This document shows positions 13,201 to 25,959 of a stretch of 64,000 nucleotides of DNA, piece by piece. The position numbers and the translations under genes are program-made. Source of the stretch: Armillaria gallica (lineage: Eukaryota > Basidiomycota > Agaricomycetes > Agaricales > Physalacriaceae); the NCBI GenBank assembly GCA_037576215.1, contig JBANDB010000007.1, positions 5,983,001-6,047,000 of the forward strand, given 5' to 3'. The notes under the pieces were generated by a model, which saw nothing but the letters and a program-made list of their open reading frames with translations, did no database searches and was not told where the DNA came from. Numbering within the stretch: the first letter of the stretch is position 1; each line of letters opens with the position of its first letter.

Positions 13201-13250
13201 GAAGGTTGGTTCGTGGGTGCTTCTGCTCCATTCTCATGGGTGTCTGCCAT
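10212..13250 (-). CDS. DUF6535-type multipass membrane protein, copy 2 (intact)
   Basis: Model: complement(join(10212..10292, 10365..10398, 10451..12801, 12858..13021, 13082..13250)), about 932 aa, with the same five exons and intron phases as copy 1. The N-terminus (MADTHENGA), the PIYLEEAADFD block, about four hydrophobic spans and the long soluble region are all present without a stop. Exon 4 encodes a 34-base peptide nearly identical to copy 1 (DGEPNA...YSQ). Exon 5 starts EFL and then diverges completely from copies 1, 3 and 4. Copy 2 carries an extra Pro/Ser/Asn-rich stretch (about 10780-10985) absent from copy 1. If the third intron is retained, the protein ends at the TGA inside the donor, after GSSR. 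Confidence 0.85.
10780..10985 (-). repeat. Internal imperfect duplication in DUF6535 copy 2
   Basis: The block holds two related units (gaatagatgaagc occurs at about 10829 and 10899) and four GGGTT-containing units at 10918-10960 resembling the fungal telomere repeat TTAGGG. It adds a variable insert to the soluble domain and keeps the frame. Confidence 0.5.
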
Positions 13251-13309
13251 GCTGGTAAAGCAATGGAAACCAAGTTAGTACAATCGACGCTCATAGCAAA
13301 GGACTCACT

Positions 13310-14760
13310 CTGGAAGATATAGCGGCTGTCAAGGAAGAAAAGGCGCCAAGCGCTTGCTCGTGCTGTTTGATTGAACATTGGCGCCGTATGCTCGTGTTGT
13401 GTTGTTCCGTAAAAATATTGAAGTTCGCAATCAGGAACAGCCTCGAGGTAGTCCAATAATAATTCCAAGGAGAAGACATGACATTGTATCAGGACGAACG
13501 TGATCGTTCAAACTGAAGCCGTTCAATGACGCTGACTCATCATCTTGACTTCCGAGTCTGTCCTCCATCTCCGCCTCGTTTTCGGTTACAGTATTCTGCG
13601 TCACAAGGACCTTTATTTCTGAATATTCTTGGCTTACTCCTTAGCGTTGCTGGAGGACGTATACACGCTAAAGCGCAAGGGCTGCACGCTGGCTATGCTC
13701 TTGACTCGGTAATAAAATCTGACCTTGTAGGTCCAGGTTTAACAGCGTAGAAGCTGATTTACGCCTTCATAACTTCTCTGTCGTCGGACACCATGATACT
13801 CGCCTTTCCTATCCAAATTGTTCACGCCAACTTCGTAGCACTTGCAGCATGAACGTAACACCTCAATGCAACCGCTTTATGTTTGTCTCTTCTCCTCGGA
13901 TTCAACACCGTGCGACGGATAGCAGAGTGCAAAGTAATTCGAGAATATGTCAGGAGGAGGAAATTGGTTAATACCCCAAACAAATTGTTTTTGGTTTAGC
14001 AGGCCGTGCTGCTTGCATGAGCCCTTTGGTCAAAGGATGCGTAGCATGCGCAGGGGTTATAATGTAAGCACCTCTGGTATTTCATGGCCGCAGATTCGTC
14101 TGACTTTGGCGGCTGTCACTAGATCACCGAAGGAACACAGTGAATCTGGGAAATTCGACAGTCCATAGAGCACTGGTCACCCGGTAAAACTAGAACAAGA
14201 GTTGTCCGCTCTTGATCTCTACGATGCGGAGGCTCGCTAAGGAAAAGAATTGAGAATCCGTAAGTGCTCTCAGGTTCATACTTGTCGTCATTAATCACAC
14301 ACAGTATCATCAGTGCCGCAAACATGACTCAGTAAATGCTTCAATGAAACGACAGCGATGCTACGGAATTTTTGATGGAGACTATACTCCTGCTTCTTTC
14401 CTCCACGCCGTTCATCTCGATGCTCAGCGAGATGGATATAAGGAAAGCACGGAACCGTAGATCTTCATCGAGGTTCATCTCGGTCCTGGGCAGCGGCACT
14501 GCTACATATGAACTAACTTGGACAGAAGGGACCCAGGAAACCACTTCCGTTCTGAGAGAGGTACGGGTCAGGGGATGCGCTCGTTTGCTCGACTTCTGCG
14601 TAATCTACGCACTCAGTTGACGGTCGGAGGTACTGCGATCCAAACAATCTCCCCCCAGGGTCCTGGCTATCAATCTCGACCAGTCCACTATGGTACCTCA
14701 ACATTCCCCGAGCCATTCGTGGGGAATAGAGGTAGTGCCGAAGAGACACCATTTACACTT
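13310..14760. repeat. Second copy of the block at 6540-7980
   Basis: The stretch aligns by eye with the DNA right of DUF6535 copy 1, for example the segments containing gtattctgcgtcacaa (13590 and 6818) and tgtaggtccagg (13725 and 6961). It contains no recognisable coding region and marks the boundary of a segmental duplication carrying DUF6535 plus its upstream flank. Confidence 0.6.
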
Positions 14761-14819
14761 TTCTTCTGATTCGCCCCCGAGAATTGTGGCTCTCCCTCGT
14801 CGGTTCGCATCTGTCGAGA

Positions 14820-16960
14820 GAACCGGCGGACGGTGAACTCAACCCCAAGACGTACAGCCGCTGTTTGGCTTCCTTTTCTATTCCCGAGGCGCGCACGTAT
14901 TCACCATTCGTATAGTCAGGTCTTTTGTGGACACACCGCTGAGCGGGTGTTAAAGATTCCTGAAGACGAGGTTTCTTCGTGCGCGGTTCAACCAACAAGA
15001 CTAGTACTGCAAGAGAGAGGAACTCAAGGATTACGCAGGTCGGGACCATCTGGAGTCGGCACCTTTCCCAAAGCGTTCCCTGCTAAGCGCGGTACATATA
15101 GCATCAAGCCCCTGCTTCTTGGCGCCAAGTCAACAGCAGAGTAACATATGTTTCCCACATCCAGCCTGAGGCCGACTCGCCGCCGCAGGGGGACAATGTT
15201 CAGCCAGAGGGGCGGATGTCTAAATTGGAGGATCTGCGAAAGTGACGTGTGATCGGGAGAGGTGGACCTACGAGTATCAACTAGAGGCGTATTCGACGTG
15301 ATAGTGACATACCGTGCTGGGTTAGTATGTGGGCGGGGCGCTGTCGCGTTCTTGTAACGTTCTCAGTCTGGCTTAGGACACGGAGAGAATTAGCGGCTTA
15401 CTTGTACAGTCGAGATACATTGTCTAGATGGGACTGGAGTTTTTAGTGTACTTGCAGAGGGAGTACAGTGCTCGTGATATTTGTAGATCCAGTATGGTCT
15501 CGTATTACTGTAAGTATTATAATCGTAGCACTTGTTATCATTATAAACAATGATTAGAATTACAAAGGACGCGTGGAGTGGATGACACACCATGATGAGA
15601 AAGTGTACAAAGAACGGAGGTATAATAAAATAAAGGAACTAGAATGCGCCGATTGGGAGTACGGTAACGTGTGCCCCCCGATTTGGCGAGACTGGGAAGG
15701 TGTAAGCTGATGGAGAGGAGGAGAGACATATTTGGTGGGTATGATAGCCTTACTAGACGGCGTGGACAACTCTGAACAGGCAAGAAGCACGACCGAAGAA
15801 TGCATGAACGATGCGGACTTGGGGAGCCGCGAGCGAGATGATACTGCATACATCGAGGTCAGCAATCAGTGACAAGGGATAGGAAGGGACGAACAAGAAT
15901 AGAACTGTGACTATCATCCACACAAACAGGTGCACAGCGGGGGCAGAGGAGAACCCGGATGCATCAGTGCAGTATGCGTCCATGGTGGCGAACGCGCCAT
16001 CTGAGGGTTATGGGATGCGCATGTTATAGCCTTCAGCTTCATGTATGCTGCATTTCACATCCGAGGTCTGAAAACCGTTGCCGTTGCCGAGTCGCGTCGA
16101 ATACCCCGAAGAACAGAAGACACCTATACCCTCCGCTCGTCGGTTCCTGTTCATATGTTTGTCTGCTCTGCACACACTCGAGTCAGTGACGAAAGCACCG
16201 CAGGAAGCAAGCCTACGTACCCTAGCGGGCCCGTCCCAAAACCCACTCGAGCTCGAATTCTACCTGTCGAATCGAGGACCATCGCCCTTGTCGATGGCGG
16301 AACATGCGTGAACCCTCCCTCTGAAAAGACGGCATGAGTGATGGCAAAGTAAGGTCGATGACACGTACCGTTGGTAATGTTAACGCACCGTCGATGTGGT
16401 TTGCAAGATTGAGAGGGACCTGAGGAAAATGAGGAACGCCGAATCGTAAAGAGCAATGCACGCACCTGTGCCATTTACCAAGCACTCGCTTCGGTACATC
16501 GTCCGCCATCCCTCCCTCGGAATCCTGGGACAGGTGTCTAGAGGATTCGTTAGCCCCCGTTCAAGTCAGCTTGGGGAATGGCTTACCGGGCCTCATGACC
16601 ATACTCCCAGAGATCTGTTCAATTCGTGTCATCGACAGCGTACGGAGCCGCTCTGATGACCGCCGCCTGAGCCAAATGTGAAAAGAAAGGGGGAATGTCG
16701 CGTACCATTGCGTATGCTATGGGAACGGACTTGACGGCGGCGCGTTGCAGGGCCTAGGGGAAGAAAAGGAACAATAAGCCACGTAGAACGAGAGTCAGTG
16801 CACATTCTCCTACCCGGTGATCAAATTATGCTGCTACGAAAAGTTTGAGCCCTCGTTGGACCCTCCCAAGAATAGGGATTCGTTCATCGAACTTGCCGAA
16901 ATTGTGGCATTGAGACGGAATGGCAGAGACGAGCATTGTTGAAGGATAGCAGAGCAAGGA
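14820..16960. repeat. Segmental duplication, copy A (partner at 29470-32290)
   Basis: Long near-identical stretches are shared with 29470-32290, for example the segments around 15230-15340 and 30490-30600 (tgacgtgtgatcgggagagg in both). Order and orientation are the same. Both contain the minus-strand membrane-protein relic listed separately. The copies differ by indels and point changes, so the event is not recent. Confidence 0.75.
15560..15985 (-). pseudogene. Membrane-protein relic, possibly GPR1/FUN34/YaaH acetate-permease-like
   Basis: Reading the minus strand there is a hydrophobic block (AVHLFVWMIVTVLFLF) followed in shifting frames by further hydrophobic and basic residues. The pattern FxW-x-IVT-x-L-F resembles the later transmembrane helices of the GPR1/FUN34/YaaH family, whose members move acetate or ammonium across the plasma membrane. 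The frame is broken several times, so this is a relic. The family call leans on the better-kept second copy at 30890-31370. Confidence 0.35.
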
Positions 16961-17238
16961 ATGAATCGAGTAGGTTGTGGTCATGGTCGATCCCGAACAC
17001 GTGCCACTCTTGCACCGCGACGCCGACCATCAAGCCGCGTCGAAATCACTAGCATGGCGTAGCCTAGTCCAAACTGACGCTACCATCGACGTGTGCCTCT
17101 TAACTTCATGCTTCGTTACCTGGCACAGCATGCAAGGCTTTTTTCTCGAGAGAATCATGGGCGACGTTGGATTTCCGTTCAGAGGTACGGCAATACACCA
17201 ATTTTCTTTCGATATTCGTGTTGATTTGCGTTTTGCAG

Positions 17239-18245
17239 TGGCATGTACCCGGAACGATCCTCGACGTTCAATCCAAGCAGAAGGCTCGAATACTTTTGGA
17301 CCTCTCACAGCCACAGTCATCAAGCACGTTGAGCCATTCACATCCGCCGCCGTGCTCTTCGTTCAGCGACACTTCGATAACGAGAAGACTGTTCTAAAGC
17401 TCGCAGATCGTAGACTGGGATATTGCGGTGGTCGCCTTCCCTCGAAGGATATCTGCAACACACCGTACATGAAACCCAGGACGGCGTGGCGCCCAACTGG
17501 TTCGAGCTTATACGCGATGACGAGAACCGACCCGACATTGAGCTTTGGGAGGATTGGATGTGGGAGGTCTGAACTTGGCGCTACAAGCTATCGAACCACA
17601 GCACTGGACTAGCTGCATACCGACTTTTGCACCTCCTGCAAGGCTGATACATTTCCCGTCTTTTCGGCGTCGTTCATCTTCGTATCACACCCGATTCTAC
17701 TCTTCATCCCATCACCGACATCGTGCAAGGACTCCTTTTCGAGTATAACCCTGGCGCTAACATGGAAACCTGGTGTCGACGTCTCGGAGCAAGCAGACAT
17801 GATCTCCAGCCAAATCATGGAGGCACTCCGTGCTAACGAGTCCGACAACTGCGTCTTGCACAATGACGTTCACATCGGGAATGTTGTTCTGTGGGATGGG
17901 AACCGTTCTCCAGTCATCATCGACTTTGGACAAGCGGACATTAGAGAGCCTGATGAAGAGTGGTCGAGTGTCGTCTGGGGGTCTCCAGAAGATACATGTC
18001 GCATGAGGAATCATATGGTGAATCCTGAGGATGGGCCTTGGAAGCGGAGTGTGACGTCGTATTAGATGTCGGGCCCGTACTATACGAATCCTCTGGTATT
18101 CAACGAATACGTTGAAAGTATGCCTGAGGACTTTCGTAGGGAGACGTTTGAGAGAATTTTGGATACGGACTGGGAAAGGGCGGGAGAGAAGATGTACCAG
18201 TGGAGGATACGACCGGGAGCCTGTTGCAGGCCTATCTATGACTAG
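17239..18245 (+). pseudogene. Protein-kinase-like gene, decayed
   Basis: Fragments of a kinase-like fold occur in order on the plus strand: a VAIK-like lysine in TVLKLADRR (about 17388-17412), an NWFELIRDDENRP linker (about 17493), the hinge region QGLLFEYNPG (about 17728), the catalytic loop HNDVHIGN (17859-17882) and the DFG equivalent VIIDFGQADIRE (about 17911). A conserved C-terminal tail (NPLVFNEYVE, MPEDFRR, YQWRIRPG) runs to a TAG near 18243. Breaks: an in-frame TGA at 17645-17647 where arginine is expected, a frame change near 17750-17790 that may hide an intron, and a TAG at 18062-18064. Similar atypical kinase-like genes form large families in mushrooms; their substrates are unknown. 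Confidence 0.65.
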
Positions 18246-18559
18246 GACATGACTCCGTCCTATGACCCATCTCGAAATGACGCGATCATATTCGCGGGTC
18301 TTTCTGTATATCAATGGTCGACGTCGCTTGCAATACATCTGATATGCCGACTATCATGCATACCGTCGTCTTTCTTGTCGCGAGACTCGGGTCCAAAAAC
18401 GAAGACGCACTAGCGCGGTGGTCATCACAGTCGTACGATCCTTTCTTATTCTTCTCCTCCGCGTTTTTGACACATGCAAAGTTCGTTTCAACTCATTACC
18501 ATAAGACCAACGTACCACGATGTTTCTAAAACCTCACTGCAGTGGCAGAGACGACGACT

Positions 18560-18785
18560 ACTTTCTGAGCTGCTGCCACCCGGACTGGTTCAAGATCGAA
18601 CGCTTCGAACCCATCACCTTAGCACTGTCCTACTAGTTAAGAGACACTCGGGCGACGAGAAAACTGTCCTCAAGCTTGCGGAGCGGAGGCATCGCGGCAG
18701 CAACAAAGGCGTGGATATGGTGCGATGGACGTCTTCTATCGGCGTGAAGAGATTACGAACTATCAAGACGTGGGGTCATTCCTAA
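18560..18785 (+). pseudogene. Second kinase-like fragment
   Basis: The stretch repeats the N-lobe signature of the relic just upstream: a valine-rich strand followed by GDEKTVLKLAERR. Only the N-lobe is present and the frame closes soon after. It is probably a partial tandem duplicate of the kinase-like relic at 17239-18245. Confidence 0.5.
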
Positions 18786-19400
18786 CTAGTTCAAGCTGTA
18801 CGACAATTCCGACGACGAACCCGTTTGGAGTGGATGTGTCGTACTGTTTCATTACTTGCAGAGGAATTGATTCGGGCTCGATTGCAGATTTTACTGAATG
18901 ATATCACTGGTCCAGTTGCAATACACGCACAGAGTATCTCCAACCTATGTATAAAATATCTTCTATCGCATACGTTTTCTGTCTCAAAATGACATCACCT
19001 GTTCTCCGCAATCCTCACCGATTACACGCAGGTTAGCGATGTTCCTGATTCAATGACAGGTACACATGTAGAATGATTCAGGATTAGAGAAGCTTCAGTG
19101 CTTCGGTGGCCAAAGTCGCGTCAAATCTAACGTTTCAAATACTTTACATACCGCGATATCAGAGGAATAATCCCTCAGTTTGAATGGCAGACTGCGTATT
19201 CTCGGCTGTGTAACATAGCGAAACACGATCAGTCATGAGTATTGAATGCTGAGCGTACAGAATGCAGAAGTATAGGGAAGGGTACTGCGTCACAGCTAAT
19301 CTGACCGCTCTTACCATCACCACCTTTTGTTACCACTCTGATTTATCAAGAGAGCATGCTCGTACTGGAATATGCATCGCAAAGTACAGTGCTGACTTGG
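18786..19400. other. No gene recognised
   Basis: I see only short random ORFs here. The part near 19085-19230 resembles 27935-28085 (both contain gaagcttcagtgc and a gtcaaat...ttcaaatacttta stretch), so it belongs to the duplicated block described at 19400-20460. Confidence 0.4.
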
Positions 19401-20460
19401 CATCGTCGTCGCGAGATGGGCGTTGATGCCCAAAATAAGAAAAAGGCTCGGATACAGCCGAGTCGTCCCTTTTCTCTTGCCATCACTATCACTCCTTTCC
19501 CCCTGTCCATCAACGAGTTCCAAAACTTTCAAGACAATTCTGACCTCCTTCTTGACGCCCCGTAAGTGTTTTTGGTACCCGCTCGAGGTGCTACATTTAC
19601 CATTCATTCCAGCCGCCTTTCTACCGCCCGAAACCTCAAGATGAAGACCGCGCTGAGGAGGACTTTAACGTGATATCTATGTCGCTTGGTGTATGGGGCA
19701 TGGATTCAAAGGTCTGCTTACTTGCTGAGTGTTACATTTATTCTAATCTTCTTTCCCCAGTGTGCTCTTCCCAACCAAGTCTCATCAACGTCAACGTGAA
19801 TCAACAACGTTGTAACCGATCTGCACCTTTGCCAGTGGTGACATGATGTATGTCGACTTTTCGCGAGCGGAAGGTCCGAATTTTGCCCCGAGGCGACGAG
19901 CACGCGCACTTGCTGTGGAGAGCAGGACTTCTTCGTTCGACGAGATGCGGATTGTATCGGAGCAGGGAGGGAACACGCGAGAGGGTAATTCTGCTCGCTC
20001 CTCCGAGATATCCGTTTCTCTGATCAACCAGTAGTATTGGGGAGCTCTTGAGTCTTTACGGTGCTGCCGAATTCCTCCGACGTCGATGCCTCAGGATCCA
20101 GATTTTGTGCTAAGACGAGTATCGTCAGGATGCAACGGTCGGAACAAGGGGACGCAGAGCCGCGGGGAGGAGGATGACCACGGACGCGTTGGAAATGGTA
20201 AGTTCCTCGCTAGCCGACATCCCTATAAGATATTCACCCATTCTTAGCACAATAATCTTCCGTTCTGCGCGCGTGCGTAATCCTCGAGTCGCCGGCGATG
20301 TTGACGTCCGTGTGCCGAAACCTGTTGTTACTTCAGGACAGTACTGCGAGCAAGGTCGGCACCGGGTGCAGGCCGGAGGAGGGATTGAAAGAGATGGCGA
20401 TGACAGAGGAGACGGCGACGAGGATGGTAAGTCCCGCCAGTTTCTCAAATAACGCCGAGC
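19400..20460 (+). repeat. Dispersed block with 'DAQNKK' and 'GPNFAPRR' exon-like pieces, copy 1
   Basis: Shared with 28200-29060 (whole block) and in part with 25960-26400. Recurrent translated pieces are a start MxVDAQNKK (19417 here, 28215 in copy 3), an acidic ADKEDFN-like peptide (19640, 26005, 28475) and an F-S-x4-GPNFAPRR peptide (19855, 28680). The pieces sit between plausible GT-AG signals, so the ancestor was probably an intron-rich gene of unknown function. No copy has a complete frame. Confidence 0.5.
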
Positions 20461-22240
20461 CCTAAAGCCCTCCTCAGCCTCCTACTCTCTTTCATTGGAC
20501 CCCAAGCACAAGACCTCGCGCTCCAACGATGTTATTCAAACAAGAGAAGGCTGCGGCGGAGGTACATAATCATATAAGCTTATTTTCCTTTACTCCAGAA
20601 GCAATGATCTACCTAGTTCCAAACTTAAGCCTTCGAATCTTTGTTGTAAAAGGCATCGAACTTTCCACAACGACTGCTCGCCGGCCATTATCAAACTGTC
20701 CAATCACATCGCCTTGCCGCGGGTTCGGGTGTGTCTCCTATCGTGACATGGGCGGATTTGTCTCCTCCTTCAGTCAGAAAATGATAAAGACGGCGCAAGA
20801 GGTTGCAGCCTCGACTTTCTGTCTTCCGATCGGCGCCTGCCCCGTCCCACTGTGCTCTCCCTGGAGGCTGGAGGAACTCAACTCCGCTGCCACTTTCCGG
20901 CGGAGGCCATTCCCAGTCGAATCCAGGTGGAGTGGCGTGTCATGAATGAACGCCGTTCTCACCTACCGTCCCTCGGTCTCTTACACACCATGCGTCGCAA
21001 GTTCAACGTTCAACGTACCTTTTACTCTCTCCGCCATCATGTCAAGTCCGTCCGTGGAAAAGGAATAACGTGTTGCACTGTTTTTTCCGTAGCCGCTCTG
21101 TTGATAGTCCTCGCCCTGAGCCCCCTGACAAGGCAACACTTGAAGTATGTCCAGGATCGGGCGCGAATGGAAGGGTAATGTCTAGTGCAAAGAAGTTGTT
21201 ACCCTTCGACAGTTCGACTCACAAGGCCCGAATTTGGCAATCGGTCCGGACGGCGCTACTGTTTGACTACCACCATCACTTGCCCCCATTTACGAAGGAG
21301 GTGTGACTACGACCCTCAGCATGCACAAGAAACACCTTTCTCTACCTTCCAACCTTCCCTTCACATTTCCAGTACCGCGAGAAACCTAAAGCTTCGACAT
21401 CGAAACCCAGACGCGCTACACTGCCGTTTTCCTCGCCTACGTAAACGACGTTCCCGGGGATCTGCTGCTGATGGGGCAATTTTCTCTGATGCCTTGAAGA
21501 TGGCATACTCCATGATAGCGTATCCGTTTTTTGAGTATTCAGCCTCTACAGCATATTTCCGTTAGGGTTCGTGCTCTGATTCTGTTTTGATACAATCTAC
21601 TTACAGCTCTTACAGGCGTCTACTTCGACACTTTCACGCTTTGATGTTCTGACCTGTTCTTGGACCTGGGGTAGTTGTGGACAAGGTCTTACAGCATTAT
21701 TGCATAGCTTCCAATTGTACGTGTCGAACGAGGTAATACTTGGCGAGACGAATGTCGGTCGCTCCCAAGTTATCTGCGAAGCATAGGCTATCCGAATCCA
21801 AGCCGGAAGTCAACGTCGAGAGTCAGGAGCCACGACTGGAAGAGCTGTCCATGGTGGCACATTTTGGACTGTTTGATTACAAGTTGGAATTCCTGGGTCG
21901 TTGGGTGAAGACTGTAGAAGAGGGAAGTTGCACTATTTTAATGCATACTTGCGTTTATCCGCGAAGGAGTGTATGCGAGCACTGGTATATTGCGGCGCGT
22001 GGAAGGCGTGTACGCAGAGGCGATCCTCTTCCAAAGCGCTGTGGAGTGCGAAAACACCACACGGCCGATAGAATGCACATGCATAACTCAAGGAGGTACA
22101 AAGGACGATTGGGATGCATAAACGTGGTGGCGTGAGAGGTGGAGAAGAGCTTAAGGAGGGTATGTTGGCCATAATTCAGAGCCTGCAAGAGCAGAAGATG
22201 TCGGTGTACTTGTACTGAGATAACAGGGCTAATGGTACTA
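20461..22240. other. No gene recognised
   Basis: The longest frames here (for example 20529-20945 and 21740-22135) have no recognisable motif, no membrane segment pattern and no paralog in the window. They may be chance ORFs or remains of lost genes. Confidence 0.35.
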
Positions 22241-22552
22241 CTAGAATCTGCGAGACTTGACTCGATACCGTATGATCAAGCAAACCAGCTGTTTCTTCTC
22301 CATTGAATGAGCATACATCTGTGTTTTTACCATGATTGTCTTTGCTATCTTCAACTTTGAGTGCATATGGTTCTTATGCTCTTTCATAAATATGATAGGG
22401 ATTAACAATGGGATTCCATAATACATAACATCATTACTGATTAATAGTACTGCCAGTAATTTTCTGATGGTCCAGCAGACTTCTGACTTACTTGCCTTCT
22501 ACAGCTGTTACCACTGAGTCAATTCTCAATGCATATTGCTTGCTACATCTTC

Positions 22553-25372
22553 TTATGATAGATGACCAGAATTCAAGAACTCCTGGAATTTTGGATGTGC
22601 TTCAATCTATCCTCAATGAGCCCAGGAGGTCAACCATGGTGTCAAACTTCAACATACCTGTGAATATTCCAATGGGTTGGGTACTCCATCACTATAGCAT
22701 TGTTAGATCAGGAATCTAAAGTATCAAAGGGAAACTGGCTCACCTAGACAAACCAGGAGAATATATATCAAGCAGCCATGGCAGCTGGTTTACTTCCATA
22801 TATGCCCATTTATCATACTGTGGTAGAGACACATTGATATCGGTATCATAAAACTGCCCTTGCAATCTTTTGATTACAACAATAGCCAGGACACGTTTGA
22901 GAAAGGTCCATTGGTGGAATTTCTCTCCTGATGCCCACCGTATTAATCGCAAAACACACTCTTGCCAAGGCACAGGGGGGTGGCTTCGGAGATGGCTTGA
23001 GGGATGCATCCATGCATAGAGGATGCGCTCACAGTGTCCATTAATGAGAAGCCGCATCATATCAACAAGTGTGTCAATATCTGGCTCAATTGATTTTTGT
23101 ATCATATAATGCAAATGCTTCAGTGTCCTCATGCCAGTGTCACTGTCTGCCTCTGAATTGACAGATAGCTCCATCTCAGGCTGTTCTGATATGGTTTGAA
23201 TCCACTGAGATTGGTGCGGGTTAAAAATCAACGATATCCCGCATGCCAATGCTTCAATATCAACATCAAAAGCTTCATAACAGCGCTGGGAGCGAAGCAA
23301 GGAGAGACGGATAGTGTAGGTTTCTAGAATCTTGTCTAGCACTGCCGGAGAAGGATGGATGACAAAAGCAATGCCGGTCATAACGGCGAGAGCAGTTCCA
23401 ATTACCTCCATTAGATCTGAGGCATGCGATGAGTCAAGCAATCTTTGATGTATCCGAGGGATAAGTGAAAGCATGATGCCAAGGTGGGTAGCAGTGCGGA
23501 TAGTACTAGAGGTTTGAGTCTGATCATACCCACAGTGACCCAATAATTTATCGCAAATGTGCCTCCTCATCTCATCTGTAGGGTTGTCAATAGTGGTGGG
23601 GTCCTCATGTTCACTTGTAGTTGAGGGACTCGCAAGGATTTTCATAAGCTCGAGCTCTAATGCCAGAGCAATATCGCTGAGGGTGGGGAGGAGATGGCGA
23701 CATCGAATAGTATCTTCCACACCTCTGGGTGTAAGGTGAGGGAAGAGCGTTGCGGGCCTTGAAGAATTCCGAGAACAGAAGTCGATGCTTTCTCGGTAGT
23801 GATCATGGACAGCGCCATTGTTAGTTGCTCATCGAAGGATTTATCCATCGGATCACTGCTAAGCATCCACAATGCTCTACTGTAGACCTCCAATTCTGCC
23901 AGTTCACTTTCATTGTCATGAGATGACAAAAGTGCTTTTATGGGCTCTATCTGCTGGCGCAGAGACATCACAGATGCAGATACATATTTGTCCGGAAGAC
24001 ATTTCACAGTGTCGAGTGTCATCCCAGAAATGGCTTGCAGCACACTTTGGTGCACCGATGCATTAGAGGTGGAGGAATGCAGCCATTGTAGCGATTGCGC
24101 ATCTGTCATCGTGGCATATTGCTGAACGTGATTGTCCTCGATTTCTTTCAGAGTGGACAACTTTTGGCGGAAAGGGATTGAATTCTCCTGCCCTTCCTGC
24201 TTCCATGCTTCCAGCATTTGCCGGTGCCTGGTTAGGTAATAACAGCATGCGCGGCCAAACATGTGGGTATACGGATAGTGTCGCACGAAGACGATACAGT
24301 ATCGGATAGATGGAATAAGATAGCTGTTGCCGTATCGACACAGATGGTGGATGTATTGATACAGATGGTGGACGTAAAGTGTTAACGGGACCTTGTATGG
24401 ACAGTAGGGATGCACGAGGGGGAGGATTAGGGCTATAACATAGGCCATGAACGTGGCTGCACCAATAATAGATACTAGCCAGGCCACTTTCATGCCCAAA
24501 GAGAAGAGGAAGATAGCGAGGCCAGCGAAAAAGAATGCCAGCGATACATGAAGGAGAACCGGAAGCAAGCCGATGATCATCGGTACCTGCCACGTCTGTA
24601 GTCCAGCGTATCGCAAGTGTCGGATTCTGGCACGATCGCGCGCCGAGCTGTCGGAGACAATGGCGACGTATTGGTGCAGCCATTGTTTGACCAAAACGGC
24701 GACTAGGGCAGTGATGAGACTGAGCATCAAGCTCACGAACCACAAGCTGTTCATCCACTCATCGGAACGGCTGGGAGAAAAGAAGGCAGTAGGGGAGGAA
24801 GGGATAGAGGGTTGGGAGCCGTTCGATGCGGTAGCCTTGAGGATTTCGAAGAGAAGGCGCATGGATGCCTCGTTGTAATCTGGCTGCATGTTTTGCGATG
24901 TTTGGACCACGAATGTTGTTAGTATCGCAGAGAAAAGACCAGCCTATGATGATATTAGACTTTTTAGAGACCAATTTTGAATGGAAACCTGGGACGCACA
25001 AAAACAAGTAGGACATCGATGGTATCCCGCCACTCTGCCAACATATTGGCGTCAAAATCGGCTGCTTCTTCAAGGTAGATAGGCCATATTCGTGCATTGG
25101 CGGACATTTCTTGACCGTGAGGATCGGGAGGGTAGTGGGCCTTATAGTCGCGCGGAGTAACACCTGAAGCCATTTGAATATCACGGTAGAAAAGTTGAAG
25201 TAACCGAACACACCGACTCCCCCAAAATAGAGCTGATTCTTCCTCAGTCCAAAAAGATCCCACTTGGACCGTTGTATTGGGAATGAGCACCTTCACCGGC
25301 AGCCGCTGCAGGGGCACGAGTCTCACCCACGGGTGGATGAGGCGGGACCCAGGTGCTCTGAGAAAAGCTCAT
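22553..25372 (-). pseudogene. DUF6535-type membrane protein, copy 3 (two frameshifts)
   Basis: Exons align one-to-one with copies 1 and 2: complement(join(22553..22582, 22658..22691, 22744..24943, 25000..25163, 25214..25372)). Splice sites, the PIYLEEAADFD block and the membrane segments are preserved. Two lesions break it. In exon 1 the T run before GGACTG is one base short compared with copies 1 and 2, so the frame reaches a TGA. In exon 3, near 23680-23715, there is a net gain of about 8 bases relative to copy 1 between ISS and ALELELMK. The N-terminus (MSFSQSTW, then Pro/Ala-rich) differs from copies 1 and 2. Exon 5 is very short (EFLNSGHLS). A sequencing error cannot be excluded for the single-base change, less so for the second. 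Confidence 0.8.
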
Positions 25373-25955
25373 AACGTATCAGCTGAAAAATCAGGCGGTT
25401 AAGCTGGCATCCAGCGTTTGACGACAACAGAGCTCACTGTCAATGGCGATGGTAGCTGTCACAGAAAAAAATGCGCTTGTCGCATGTTCGAACACAGCAC
25501 CGTGTTTTAATGATGCCGAAGAGATCCGTCGACGGTCCGATACCTTCTAAAGATAACCAAAGGAACTCGAAGGTGTGAGGCGAGTGCCATTCGTGAGATT
25601 ATATCCGGCGGATATAATTCACTCTGGAAACCTCGATGGGAAGTCGTCACAACGTCTTTAAGGAGCCAAAGCAAAGCCACAGAAAAGAAAAACGGAAGGC
25701 TCGGAAGAGTAGCAGCCGATGAAGAAATAATTCAGGTAAGTAATAAGACGTCCGAGTAGACTTGTGTGTCTCGCAAGCAAGAGCTTAGATGGTCAGGGTT
25801 ACGAGTACGGTCCGAGGCCTCCAGGCGAAGCCTACAACTTCCGCCACGCCGTCTCCGCGTCCTGCGCATGACCATTAGTGTTTGATGGTACTTGGCCTGA
25901 TAATTTTTTACCGCGACCACATCGAGACACAGAGTCCTCAGGTGTGTATTACCAT
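25373..25955. other. No gene recognised
   Basis: Upstream flank of DUF6535 copy 3. Any promoter of that gene would lie here, but I see no convincing TATA box or other element. Confidence 0.35.
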
Positions 25956-25959
25956 TGCC

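Noticed and set aside
20529..20945. 138-codon plus-strand ORF as a gene
   Set aside because: No motif, no paralog and no splice context; length is not exceptional for chance in this composition.
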